Origin: Ophiosphaerella korrae
Taxonomy: Eukaryota > Ascomycota > Dothideomycetes > Pleosporales > Phaeosphaeriaceae
Assembly (NCBI GenBank): GCA_028456385.1
Contig: JALNQF010000088.1
Location: 111,270 to 175,269, forward strand
Length of the DNA stretch: 64,000 bases
Direction: 5' to 3'
Below are positions 23,692 to 34,527 of the stretch, piece after piece; positions within the stretch are counted from its first letter, which is position 1; each line of letters starts with the position of its first letter. The notes under the pieces were generated by a model. It was not told the DNA's origin, did not search any database, and saw only the letters and a program-made list of their open reading frames with translations. The translations under genes and the position numbers were made by a program.

Positions 23692-25999
23692 ATGAGCCAA
23701 AGTAGTACAAAGCTCAAAGCGGCTATCCTGATTGTTTCTGACACTGCGTCCACGGACGCCTCAACAGACAAGTGTATCCCCATATTGCAAGATGTCTTCA
23801 GATATCTCGGTGACGACCAATGGCATGTCTCCGAGACCAGTATTGTACCGGATCATGCCCTCACAATTCAGAAAACAATCAAGGGATGGACCGACTGTGA
23901 AGATCCTGTTAATTTAGTCATCACCAGCGGGGGTACAGGTTTTGCAACTAAAGATGTAACTCCCGAGGTGTGTTTATTCGAGATAATATATTTAGGGCTA
24001 TGCTAACAAAGGAAGGCGGTCCAAATTTTGCTTGATAGACAAGCTCCAGGCCTTGTGTAAGTTGGTTGGTCACATTAGCCTCCTGATTTGATCAAAACTG
24101 ACTTCATGAAAGCCATGGCATGCTCACGACATCATACGCCATCACACCATGTACGTTGCAAAATCTATAGAATTGTTTTTAAAAAAAAGCACTTACATTC
24201 CTAGTTGCTTTGATGGCGAGACCAGTCGCTGGTGTTCGGAAGCATACTCTCATATTGACCTTACCTGGGTCACCGAAAGGAGCCAAAGAGAATCTTGAGG
24301 CGATACTCAAACTCCTGCCTCATGCTTGCACCCAAGCAGCTGGTGCAGAGTCGAGGCCATTGCATGTTGGTGGCGTAAAGAAACTCGAGAAGGAGGCGGG
24401 TGTATCTTCCAGTAACATGGTGACAGGTAGTTGTATTTAGCTTATGATATCACGTTTAATTATTAACATGGATAGGTGGATCAACTAGACACAGCCACAG
24501 CCACAGCCACCATCACGGATGCGGGCACTCTCATGGGCATAGTAGCCATGCAGGACCGCGAGCCCACACGAAGCCTGAAGATAGACCGCAGTCAAATGAC
24601 CCCTCTGCTGGACCAACACGCAGGTATCGATCGTCACCATATCCAATGCTTACAGTCGACGATGCTCTCGCGCTCATCTCGGAGCAAACCCCAGCCCCTG
24701 TTATTGAGAAAGTACCCGTAGATATGGACCTTGGAGGTTCCGTGTTGGCTGAAGATGTTAAGGCTACCGAGTCTGTTCCAGCTTTCCGAGCCAGTATTGT
24801 CGATGGGTATGCCATCAAGATCCCATCTTCTGGGAAATTCGAAAAGGGCGTTTATCCCGTCACCATCATTTCACATGCTCAACCTGGAGAAGTAAAAGAA
24901 CTGAAAGACGGAGAGATTGCTCGAATAACAACTGGAGCACCACTTCCACCAGGCGCTGATGCAGTTATCATGGTCGAAGACACTGTGCTAACGAACCAGA
25001 CCGATGACGGCCAAGAAGAAAAGGAGATTGAGATTCTCACCGATGATATCAAAGCTGGTGAAAATGTTCGTGAGGTGGGAAGTGATGTCAAAGAAGGCGA
25101 CACAATTCTAAAAGTAGGCGAGGGGATTACCATTGTAGGAGGCGAATTTGGTCTTTTGGCTTCTGTAGGGACGAAGCAGGTCTCGGTCTATAAAAGGCCC
25201 GTTGTAGGTGTCCTTAGTACAGGTGATGAGATCATCGAGCACAACAGAGAAGGACCGTTGCGCCTCGGTGAAGTGAGGGATACAAATCGACCAACACTTC
25301 TCACCGCAGTACGGAGTCATCAATTCGAAGCTGTCGATCTAGGTATCGCTTCAGACAAGTATGCCCTCTGACCCCGCAATGATGGTTACAGCATTGCTGA
25401 CATGGGACAGGCCTGGTAATCTTGAGCAGACACTCCGTGACGCTCTCCGAAAATGTGACATGATTATCACATCCGGTGGTGTCTCAATGGGTGAGCTTGA
25501 TCTTCTCAAACCCACAATCGAGCGCTTACTTGGTGGCACTATCCATTTTGGTCGCGTCAACATGAAACCCGGAAAGCCCACCACCTTCGCCACTGTGCCC
25601 GTTAAAGACAACAACGGCAATCACACCAAAAAAGTCGTCTTTAGCTTACCAGGCAACCCTGCATCAGCCGTGGTTTGCTTCCACCTTTTCGTACTTCCCT
25701 CGCTTCATCAGCAGGCAGGTATCAAGCCGGCTGGGCTCCCAAAAGTCAAGGCTATTTTAGACGAAGACATCTGGATGGATAAGGGCCGTCCAGAATATCA
25801 CCGTGCGTTCATTGTGACGAAGGAAGATGGAAGGTTATACGCAAGCTCCACAGGTGGACAGAGGAGTTCGCGTATTGGGAGCTTCAAAGGTGCAAATGCA
25901 CTGCTCTGCATGCCACAAGGTGACGGAAGCTTGAGGAAGGGCGCAATTGTTGATGCGCTATTGATGGGAAAGTTGGGTGAGAGCGGACGTTGCGGATGA
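23692..25999 (+). CDS. cnxE: Molybdopterin adenylyltransferase / Mo-insertase fusion (gephyrin-like CnxE)
   Basis: Last two steps of molybdenum cofactor synthesis: the MogA-like G domain adenylylates molybdopterin and the MoeA-like E domain inserts molybdate. Products need this cofactor in nitrate reductase and sulfite oxidase. Exons 23692-23967, 24016-24056, 24113-24150, 24205-24426, 24476-25358 and 25411-25999 give 682 residues in gephyrin order (G then E). G domain: ITSGGTGFATKDVTPE, then LPGSPKGAKENLEAIL. E domain: FRASIVDGYA, TTGAPLPPGADAVIMVEDT, GVLSTGDEI, TSGGVSMGELDLLKP, MKPGKPTTFAT and FSLPGNPASAVVCFHLF. Between the domains is a His-rich linker (HSHSHSHHHGCGHSHGHSSH). All five introns are 48-56 bp. 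A later in-frame ATG at 24646 could be mistaken for the start of a separate MoeA gene. Confidence 0.94.
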
Positions 26000-26856
26000 G
26001 GGAGCACATAGTACGTCACAACACCGCCCTGGTGCTGATGACGACGACCTCTCAGGGGAGGCCAAAGCACTTAGTTAGTTCACCCAAACTTCTCGAGAAA
26101 TGAACATGACTCCATGGGCTACCTCAACAGCCGATGCACGTCCTCGTTTCCTTTCCATATGCCATGAATCCTTGGTGATATCACCCCCAAGATTCAACTT
26201 ACCCCTTTAAGTAATCAGGCGTTCCCTGTCGATCCACATGTGGCACCTGTCACTTCTCAGTTAGGCTTCTACATATCGGCCAATTATCCTTGGTCGGACT
26301 AAGTAATTTCCTTCACATTGACGTAGCCTTACTAGCGACGCTGACAGCCCTGTGCAACGATGGAGCGAAAAGCAAGGTTTGGCGATAGATGCAATGTACC
26401 ACGGCCAAGCGCTCAGGTGAGTCATTCATCTCCACATGACGATCGTACCAGCTGCACCAACATGCCGTGCACCAAAAGCTACTGTGCGTCACGAGAAAGG
26501 ATGAATTGCGAAAACTATTTTCGGCCTCCAAGGTTCTGCGTTGTGGCTTGTGTCTTCGTAGGGCTGGGGATTGTGGAGATCGGAAGCAGGGATAATTGAC
26601 GGGGGGCTTCGGCTCGCCTCGTTATTCCGATTCATCGCCGAAACAATGTCTCTCCTGTCCGTGAACGAAGAGAGAAACATTTGACGATATTCAAGGCGAT
26701 GCCGAGTTGCAAGAGAGGGGTCGTTGTGCTGATCAGGTACGCGGCCAACTCTGTGTTTCAGTTGCGTTACAGGTCATCAAGGGGGGCGAGCAAAACATCT
26801 GAACGAACCTCGAGCAATGATGAACTTTCTCACGACTTCTCAACTCAACCGTAGAC
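26000..26856. other. Intergenic, no supported gene
   Basis: An 857-bp gap between CNXE and the SET-domain gene. Frames of up to 79 codons on the plus strand at 26360 and shorter ones on minus have no recognisable motif and no splice-compatible partners. It contains the promoter of the SET gene. Confidence 0.55.
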
Positions 26857-28080
26857 ATGAAGACAATACAGCACATCCTCGCCTTAGTCGGCGGATGTAT
26901 GATCTGCGTGCAGGCTTCAATTTCACAGCAGCAATGCGCTCATGCGCAACAACACATTTTGTCAAATCAGACTCCCCTATGCCTTGACCAAACGCTCGTC
27001 AAAAAACCACACACCAACAAGCCCTTCACCGATCCAATATGGTCCCACCAACCATTCTGCGTCACGGAGAAAGGGAAAAAATATTGCACGCACACAACAG
27101 CAGACTTTCGCACTGGTCATGGCCTGAGCATCATCTCCACACCCTCAGCTGCCGAAGCCATATCCTCTGCTTTCCCACTGACCAAATCTGCCCGCCACGT
27201 ATCTGAAAAAAACCTCATCGTCAAGGCCCTCCCAGGAAAAGGCTACGGCCTCGTCACCACGACGCGAATCCCCAAGGGCTCATCCATCCTCCTGGACTCC
27301 CCACGCATCATAGCGTCGGCGCAATTCCCTGCGCACGTGCTTCATGCCCAAGGCGCATCTTTGTTCGCCCACGCCGTCTCCGACCTCCCTGGCAGCGATC
27401 GCGCGCTAGTCCTCGGGCTGGACAAGAGCCTTGGGGGCACGGAGATCGAAGACATCATGAAGACGAACGCGTTTGCGTGCCAGATTGACGACGGCGGCGA
27501 AGCAGACGCTTACATGTGTTTGTTTCCGTCCGTCGCGCGCATCAACCACGCGTGTCGCCCGAATGCGCATGCGCGCTTCATGCCGCGCACGCTGCTCATG
27601 GAGATCAAGGCCCTGCGGGATATCAGGGCGGGTGAGGAAATCAGCATCAGTTATGGCAAGGTGGATTTGAAGTTTGAGGAGCGGCGCAAGTTGTACAAGG
27701 AAGGGTGGAACTTCGAATGCTCGTGTGAGCGGTGCACGGCGTCGGCGTATGAGCGGGCGGGGAGCGATCAGCGGCGAGCAAGGTTCGGGAAGCTGAGGAA
27801 GAACTTGGAGAATCTTACGCCGGCGACGTATGATGCGCCGCAGATTGTGGCGTGGGAGAAGGAGCTTATGGAGCTTGGGGCTAAGGAGGGTTTGGAGGTT
27901 TTACTTGCGGCGGATTACGAGAGGCTGGCGTACGTGTATGCAGGGTCAGGCATGAAGAGGGATGCGAAGTTGTGGGCCGATAAGGCGAGGGAAAGTTTAT
28001 TGGAGTGGACGGTTGTTGAAGGGGGACCTGATAATGAGATTCGGAGACTAGAAGAGTTGTTAAAGGAGCTGGGAGACTGA
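26857..28080 (+). CDS. SET-domain protein with predicted signal peptide
   Basis: Single-exon gene for 407 residues. The N-terminus MKTIQHILALVGGCMICVQA is a Lys-plus-hydrophobic stretch like a secretion signal, followed by about 95 residues with several Cys (QQQCAHAQ, PLCLDQ, FCVTEKGKKYCTHTT). The SET domain spans about 120-275: VKALPGKGYGLVTTTRIPKG, then SVARINHACRPNAHARF (NHxCxPN, binding the methyl donor) and the catalytic Tyr region GEEISISYG. A post-SET Cys cluster CSCERC lies near 288. A helical C-terminal part follows. Family members are protein-lysine methyltransferases or, often in fungi, of unknown substrate. The unusual point is the signal peptide, which would place the domain in the secretory pathway; a misread signal cannot be excluded. 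Codon use is GC-rich and like that of its neighbours. Confidence 0.88.
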   Translation: MKTIQHILALVGGCMICVQASISQQQCAHAQQHILSNQTPLCLDQTLVKKPHTNKPFTDPIWSHQPFCVTEKGKKYCTHTTADFRTGHGLSIISTPSAAEAISSAFPLTKSARHVSEKNLIVKALPGKGYGLVTTTRIPKGSSILLDSPRIIASAQFPAHVLHAQGASLFAHAVSDLPGSDRALVLGLDKSLGGTEIEDIMKTNAFACQIDDGGEADAYMCLFPSVARINHACRPNAHARFMPRTLLMEIKALRDIRAGEEISISYGKVDLKFEERRKLYKEGWNFECSCERCTASAYERAGSDQRRARFGKLRKNLENLTPATYDAPQIVAWEKELMELGAKEGLEVLLAADYERLAYVYAGSGMKRDAKLWADKARESLLEWTVVEGGPDNEIRRLEELLKELGD

Positions 28081-29600
28081 AGAAAGCGAAAAGGTTGATT
28101 CTGCTTGAAACGACGAAGTCGTTAGACGAAATCATGATGTTAGAATGGAGGAGTCGTGAAAGCTCCTGAGTGACATCCCGAAGGGTTCTGATTTGTGGAT
28201 AGGTCTGACAGATACCGGGTTGGTGGCTGGATGAACTCGATCTGCCAAACTTAATAAGGGCCTACCCGTTGATCTAAGATCTAGACAAGGTGAGCGTTGG
28301 GCCGGACGTTGTGGAGAGATTCAAGATCAAAGCTGCCGTCTCGCACTGACAGACCATATCGGCTTGCCAGAACAACGGAGCATTGCGAATAGGTGTAGCA
28401 CATGCGGAGCTGAACACAGAAGGAATCAATCAGCGACTAGCAATAAGCTCTGATCCACTAGCATATGAAATGACGGTATGATTGAGTTCAATCGTGTTTC
28501 CTAGCGGAATAGGCTCCTAAGGTCACAATGGAAGCATGTTGAGACGATGTTTGACCAATCTCGAGCGCACGAGACTCTCTCTGCCCATATGTTTCGCGGT
28601 GTCAATGATCTAGTCTTGGATCGAGGCGTCCAGGTTGGCCTGTTCAGATCTGAGCAAGGTTACTCGAAAAAGGAACTTTGTGGGAGGCATTACGCCGAGA
28701 CGGGCAAGTGGCCGGTGAGGCTGGGCTGTCCCTTCGTCTAGCTTCCGAAAGACCGGGTGCCGGAGCGAATGGCACTGGCCAGCCAGAATCACTTCCAGCT
28801 TTCGGGGCGATGTAAAAGTTACGAAGCAAAGTCGAGACCTGTTCGTAGAGTGACATGTCAGATGAATGTGGCTTGGCCCACCGACCAGCCTGCATGCTCC
28901 GTCGCCAATGGCCTCCTTTGCTCGACCTCCATCAGCCGAACCTCAAACTATCCTTTCGTCTTGGCGCCTCCTCTCTTTTCGAATCTCCGTGTGCAACATT
29001 TCCATTTGCTACACGCACCTGGACTCCATCAACCACATTCCTGGTCTTCTCATGCGGCTAAAGGCCACACTAAAAGCACAATCAAGCAGACGTTGCCAAC
29101 AGCAAAGCACAACGCACTTCCACTGCAGCAAGCGCTCGCGCTCCATGTCCGAAGTCCGCGAAGCCCGTCGTGATGCTTTTGATGTTGATTCGATGAGGTC
29201 TCGCAGTGTCGCCGACCAAGTACTGTGCTACGGAGTCGCAGTTCGAGGCTGCAAGTCTGTGTCAAATCAGCGACTAGTTTGTGTTGTCCAGGATCTCCCA
29301 GTGACTTGCATACGGGGATTGCGCACTTGAGCCACCCTGGTTTGATGACATGTTTCATCCGCAGTCAAGCCAGCCCTGTCGAGGGCTGCTTACCAGCTAA
29401 AGTCGGTTGTACAGGGCGACTTGACGCATGACATTGCAAATGGACGTGGCAGCGCGATATGGAGCCCATATTACGACTGAATCCCACGAAGTGAATATTG
29501 TACACCCCTCCCGTTTCGCGCTTGCTGTCATAGCCGTTCTTTACACCTCTCACTCAAGTCACTCTCTTACTGCTATCTAATAAAATTCCTTCCATCTAAT
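28081..29600. other. Intergenic, no supported gene
   Basis: About 1.5 kb between the SET gene and the surface-protein gene. Overlapping frames of 138-154 codons at 28757-29330 and 102 codons on minus are Ser/Cys/Arg-rich, differ in frame, and show no conserved motif. The last few hundred bases include a pyrimidine-rich stretch just before the ATG at 29601, typical of a fungal promoter. Confidence 0.5.
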
Positions 29601-30459
29601 ATGTTCTCACACATCACGCTTCTTTCAATCCTTTCAGCCCTTTTCGCTATTGCACTCGGTCAACAATGCTACGGAGTAGACGGCACCAAACTCGACGATA
29701 CATTTGCGCCTTGTAACCCAGGCGCAAAGCATAGTGGTTGCTGTGCTACTAAACGCTCGTCTGGTGGTGATCTCTGTCTGGACAATGGACTATGTATGTC
29801 TACGCGTGGCGAATATATGGGTATGATCTGGCAAAATGGTTGTACAGATGCTACTGGGAAGGATGTAGCATGCCCAAAGATTTGTCCTGATAGTACGATT
29901 GACTCTTCAATTTCATACCAACTGTAGCTAACAAGTTGCAGGCAGCAACAACTTCGGCGGCCTCGATCCTGTATCAGCATGGAATGTTCAACAATGCGAC
30001 TACGGGAAATTTTGTTGTCGAGCAATCAACGATCGACGAAGCTGTTGCAATAATACTACCTCACCTAAAATCACAACATCCTCCATCGGCGCATTCCAAG
30101 TCCAGACACCAACAGCTGCCCTAGTATCAGCAACTCCACAGTCAACTCAAGTATTTGGTACTGCAGTCTCAACCGGGTCGCCATTTGCCGTCACCGCTGT
30201 ACCACACTCGGGCAACTGCCAGAAAGAAAAACAGCAAACCGCAGTCGTTGGCGGTACCATTGGAGGCGTGCTTGGTGTGATCGTCATCGGCCTCGCTGGC
30301 CTCATGTCGCGGATGCACAAGAAGGAGAAACGCCAAAGGAGACTCAAGGAGCATTATGAAGAGCAATTCTCGCAGACCGCTGCATATCGCAAGACCATCG
30401 CTTCTACCGTTTCACTGATGGGCACCGACGAGGAAAAGGACGCACCAGACAGGGTATAA
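29601..30459 (+). CDS. Cys-rich single-pass cell-surface protein
   Basis: I do not recognise a named family. Exons 29601-29892 and 29942-30459 with a 49-bp intron give 269 residues. A signal peptide (MFSHITLLSILSALFAIALG) ends before QQCYGVDG. The ectodomain (about 21-185) has at least 15 Cys, including paired motifs GCCATK, KFCCRAIN and SCCNNT, followed by a Thr/Ser/Pro-rich stalk. One membrane helix follows (VVGGTIGGVLGVIVIGLAGL), then a strongly basic stop-transfer RMHKKEKRQRRLKEHYEEQ and a 50-residue cytosolic tail. This type-I layout occurs in fungal wall sensors and in many Pleosporales proteins of unknown role. Glycosylation and wall anchoring are inferences. Confidence 0.82.
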
Positions 30460-31390
30460 TCAGCAACAAGCTTCTCTTCTACCACGAGTCTTCTTTGTAC
30501 TAGCGTTTTCGGATAATAATAGAGTTGCGTTTTTGGAAAAGGGTTGTAGGCGCTTAATCGGTTTTGAGTTTGTGGCTTGGTTTGGTTTTCAGCGAATACC
30601 CTTTATCGGCGAATGTTATTGCTTGTTACATATCGTGTCCTACACTATGCCTTGACGGCCTGGTATCTTGTGCATTGTGCTGAGCCGGTCATTAGACTGT
30701 GTCGTTGATGATCACTGCTCGTTTGAGGCGCGGCCGTGGTTAGTAGTTCTTGGGTTGATGGCTAATAGCCTGGCTAGCCTGCAGTATCCTTGTCCTTTCT
30801 GATACGTAAGACTCACAGCCTGAACGTCGACTGCATGCATTTCGTATAGAAGGCCATGCAAAGAACAACATAGCCTTTTCTTTTCCGGGGTGTATTATAC
30901 AGTATGCAACCTTCACAGCTGGTGTCAAATACATCATCCTGCATGGAAAGGGGAAGACCTAGTCGCATTCTAACTGACAATGATATGCATCTTGCCCGCT
31001 CTGGCACACACCTCCGTAGATGGACGACCGCTGAATGGATTAGAATAAAGGGAAGTAAATGCGTACAAGGAGGCTCGAACTTGGGCATTGGCATGGTGCA
31101 TGGGAACGATTGAAAGTTCTTTTCACAGGGCATGTCGATGGAAGTGGCAAAAAGGAAAGTGTCTGGGCGCTGTGAGACACCCAGACCAACGCATTGTGGT
31201 ACATTAGCTACTTTCCTGAGAGATAGAGAAGGGGTTTGTTGTATATATGGGAAGGAAATCCAGCTGCAGCAGATTCACACTTGCTAGCTTGACTCTTTGT
31301 GAGGGGGCCGATGCGCATTCCCGTGTCTTTGTACGACTTCGGGACACCACGCACTGCGTGGAAATTCACAAATTCACATCAGCTTCTACC
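30460..31390. other. Convergent intergenic region, no supported gene
   Basis: 931 bp between the stops of the surface-protein gene (+) and the Zn2Cys6 regulator (-). It should contain both terminators. Frames of 106 codons or fewer are not convincing; a TTCGA-containing stretch near 31070 does not fold as a tRNA T arm. Confidence 0.5.
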
Positions 31391-33084
31391 TTATAGCACA
31401 AACCACTCTTTCCATATTCTTCCCTCTGGGTCGTGGGGCATGATCAACCCAGGTGGCAGCGGTGGCACGCCTCTTCCTTCACCCCAATGTCCCACCACGA
31501 AGTACACTGGAAACCTCCCATCTCCATCCACACTTCCATGTATCATAGTGCTCCATATTCTTGCTTCTTCAACAGGCCAGCCGGTGAGGGGATCTAGTTC
31601 GCGTTCCTCGAGCTCGATGACACGTTTGGCGACGATCAGATGTTGTTGTGCGTCCCAGAGTCCTTCCCGTGGTATGTTACGCTCAAGGAGGGCGACAGCT
31701 TCGCGACGTGTTGTGGGGCAGCGGCAACGGCAAGCAGCCATGTATAGACCTAGGATGATACCCAAGTCGAATGTGAAGTTTGCACCGGGGATAGATGCGT
31801 CGTCATCCATGGCATCGACAACCACTCTGCTGTGTGAGATTATGGCTTTGAAATCGTCAAGATATGTATCGAACTCTGTCTGTTTGTGTAGTCTAGCACA
31901 TGCAGTAAATATATGGATGCAACAATACTGGGCTTTTAATAAGCTTGCCGTCACGGTATTTTCTTTTGTTAGAGGCTTTTCCCATTCGAGCTTTTCTAGG
32001 GCTCGTAGCCAGGTTTTTTGGTGTTCCAGACAGTCTCTCTGGCCTTGTAACTCTTCTACTGTGTGCGGTGTCTGTGTTACGACTCGATGCCCTAGATGGC
32101 GAAAGAGGAGAAGAGCCATGTTTTGAATGTTATGTAACGAAGACTGCGCCTCCTTCAATGATGGGAATACGCATTCCTGCGTTCCTACAGGATAGCTGGC
32201 TGTAAAGAGAACTTGTTCGCTTGGCAATCCGAATATTATTCCAGTGGCCATCATTCGAGTAAACATGGGTATTAATGTTTCTTCAACCATGGTTTGGCTT
32301 CGACTCTTTTTAGCAGATGGAATTTGGGCCTTCTTGTACGCAGATATGATGTTGATACCACTATTAAAATGCGCCATGGCAGCATCATAATTTCCACGAT
32401 GGAATTCCAGGCAAATGAAGAGCAAGCAACAAACAAGCCCAACCTCTGGACTGTAAGAAGGTTCGAGTATTCTTTGAACGAGAGTTTTTACGGCTTTATT
32501 GTAGTTTATTAGCAAGGTCTTCTGCTTAGATGCAGTCACTAAGCCAGCGCGAGCGTTCTTAAGACTCCCATTTTCCGTCTTGTTAAGGTAGCCAAGAGCA
32601 ATTACAGCATGACGAACGCAAAGCTCTGACTGAGCCATTTGAAGCGATATCCGAGACCAGAAATCTTTGTCGAACTCGGACCCAATTGCTGGCCCTGTAC
32701 AATGGTGGTAAAACTCCAGATACTGTATATTATCGCCAAGGAATTGGTGTGTCGAGACGCCGCGTAGCACACCAAACTTTTGGTTTTCATCAAACCACTT
32801 AGCTTGGTTACCGTTGGAACTTTGAGCATAGCCGTCGCACGCCCGACCTGTGCTGGTGCATCTGGCTAGGTCAGAAAAACAACCACACGCTAGCGGTCTT
32901 ACCTACCTCAGACAATGCGGCCTTTCTTCACCACACTTTACTTTCCGAATCCTTGGGCACATCAGTTTTGTACAAGCCTTGCTCTGTATTGCCAACTTAA
33001 CTTGCACGTTATACAGCCTGTTTTCGCTCTCTGAACAGTCTTTGGTCTCTTGACCAAATCCATGGATGTACCCTCCGATGACAT
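31391..33084 (-). CDS. Zn2Cys6 fungal transcription factor
   Basis: Exons 33084-33002, 32951-32907 and 32861-31391 give 532 residues. The zinc cluster near residues 23-53 is assembled only across three exons: GCITCK in exon 1, IRKVKCGEERPHCL in exon 2 and RCTSTGRACDGYA in exon 3, with canonical Cys spacing. Introns are 50 and 45 bp. The rest is a helical regulatory domain of the DUF3468/Fungal_trans_2 type, including EFYHHCTGPAIGSEFDKDFW and the conserved VRHAVIALG and FICLEFHRGNYDAAMAHF motifs. Two in-frame ATGs exist, at 33084 and 33063; the upstream one is used. Target genes are unknown. It is convergent with the surface-protein gene and its start lies about 300 bp from the stop of FAD1. 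Confidence 0.88.
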
Positions 33085-33381
33085 TCTAAGGATATAGGAC
33101 CCTGACCCGATTTATTTTTTGACAGCCCTGGGCATTATGGTTTCATTGTGAAAGCAGGGAGAGATCGATGGGACACCTTCCGCGTCTAAAGGTATTCGTG
33201 ACGATCTGTGCTAGGCCTCATTAGGACTAGTAGCAGCCTTCGGCGGCACGTTAGGGTGCTGACTAGGTATTTCTTTCGGATTACTGGCGTAAGATGTGAA
33301 AACAAGGTGAGATGAATGTTGAAATAACTGTGTATTTGGTATGGTCTAGATTTTTCTAAATATGTATCCCATTTGGGCAGT

Positions 33382-34277
33382 TCATTTGTCTCTTCCTAGT
33401 CTCTCTTCGTAGTCGTCTTCTAGCTCGTATGCTGGTCGAAACTTTGGCTTTGGCGTGGCTTTGACAACTCCATTTGAGTTGCTTGTCGGTGGCACATGCT
33501 GAGTTGATGCCTGACGTGCGAGGGCTGGGTTGGGATGCGTGTCTGTCGTGCCGCCTAATGATGTGTAGCCCATGTCGTAAAGTGAGCAGTAAGGTATATT
33601 CAGGTATCGTATGAAGGCCCAAATATCAACATAGTGCCAGTCTATGACAGGGTGAACACGCACAAATGCTGGCCAGCCTGAATCGGTGGGGTCGAAATGC
33701 TTCAGATGCTCCCCGTGGGGATCCGTTCTTCGAGTGCCTACTAGAATTGCTTTGACGGATGGTGTATCTTTTAGATAATCTGCGAAGGCTGCCTTCATAG
33801 GTTTCGCGTATTCCAATAAAGCTAGTGAGTATACTTTGATGCTCTTTACGACAAACTCCTCCACCTCAGGGAAAGGATGTGCATCTTGGATGTAGCAGCA
33901 TTGGACTGCAGTTTCGATATTCGAAGACGGATTCGGTGATTGGGCTAGCCCCCGTTTGTGTAAAGCACAGAGATACAGGATGAGGAGAACAAGGCAGTCT
34001 TTGCCGCCATTGTATGCCAAGGAGAGCTCTGGTAAACTTCCTCTAGTCAGCCTGAGATCGTATCGGTGTTTGCTTGCATATACCTATACCGCTCGAGTGC
34101 GTCTTGGATCACGCCTAGTGAAACGCGAGTCTGTTCCTGAACGCTCCTTACTCTCTCCGAAACGTCTTTAGCATCTAGTAAGGCAGCTATGCGGCTATGT
34201 ATCTTCGCGCATAGTTCGTGGAATGGCAGTGGGGTGTCGGTGACGAGGGGCTCTGAAAAGCCAGTGGCAGTGTTCAT
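33382..34277 (-). CDS. FAD1: FAD synthase (FMN adenylyltransferase)
   Basis: Transfers AMP from ATP to FMN to make FAD in the cytosol. Exons 34277-34084 and 34042-33382 give 284 residues (yeast Fad1 has 306). The donor could instead be at 34090, which removes two residues; the first choice makes a 41-bp intron and the second 48 bp. The PAPS-reductase-type P-loop LAYNGGKDCLVLLILYL is intact. Further family motifs are VGTRRTDPHGEHL, FVRVHPVIDWHYVDIWAFIR and YCSLYDMGYTSLGG (substrate-binding region), ending with a charged YELEDDYEERLGR tail. An upstream GTG in frame is ignored in favour of the first ATG. It is divergent from MET5, whose holoenzyme uses flavins, sharing a 617-bp upstream region. 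Confidence 0.92.
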
Positions 34278-34487
34278 TGCAAAAGGAGTACCAGCACCCA
34301 CATCAATGCAAGCGTATGCAATTACAACAGGCTACAGTGCGGCTACCGGTCGTCTGGGGATTTGTTTCAAGGCATCATGCATGTCACCCATCTGAACTGA
34401 AGCCGAGTAGGACGTGGGCTTGGTCGGGCTTATCGATATCGGCTCCTCGGTTTATCTATTTCTAGTAAGGCGCGGGGCAGCGCACCT

Positions 34488-34507
34488 TGACTGGTGCTGA
34501 CCAGTCA
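34488..34507. promoter_or_regulatory. Perfect inverted repeat (TGACTGGT / ACCAGTCA)
   Basis: Two 8-base arms, TGACTGGT and ACCAGTCA, are separated by GCTG. A dimeric regulator is a natural reading, but I recognise no known factor for it. Confidence 0.55.
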
Positions 34508-34521
34508 GGGCAACTGAATAG

Positions 34522-34527
34522 CACGTG
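34522..34527. promoter_or_regulatory. CACGTG E-box-like site
   Basis: A CACGTG palindrome sits between FAD1 and MET5. In yeast this is the Cbf1 site through which Met4 activates sulfur-assimilation genes, including MET5; use in this fungus is inference, since a 6-base site is common by chance. Confidence 0.4.

Noticed and set aside
24646..25371. Separate MoeA gene starting at an internal ATG
   Set aside because: Exon 5 reads through this ATG in frame from the His-rich linker, and all E-domain motifs continue from the G domain, as in gephyrin-type fusions.
26360..26599. 79-codon plus-strand frame with several Cys, a possible small secreted protein
   Set aside because: Its N-terminus is charged (MERKARFGDRC) with no signal peptide; Cys pattern is not organised and no exon partner is visible.
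28757..29330. Overlapping 138- and 154-codon plus-strand frames
   Set aside because: No conserved motif, no coherent splice structure, two competing frames and a minus-strand frame in the same place.
31060..31135. tRNA-like TTCGA segment
   Set aside because: Neither strand gives a paired T stem or an acceptor stem of the right length.
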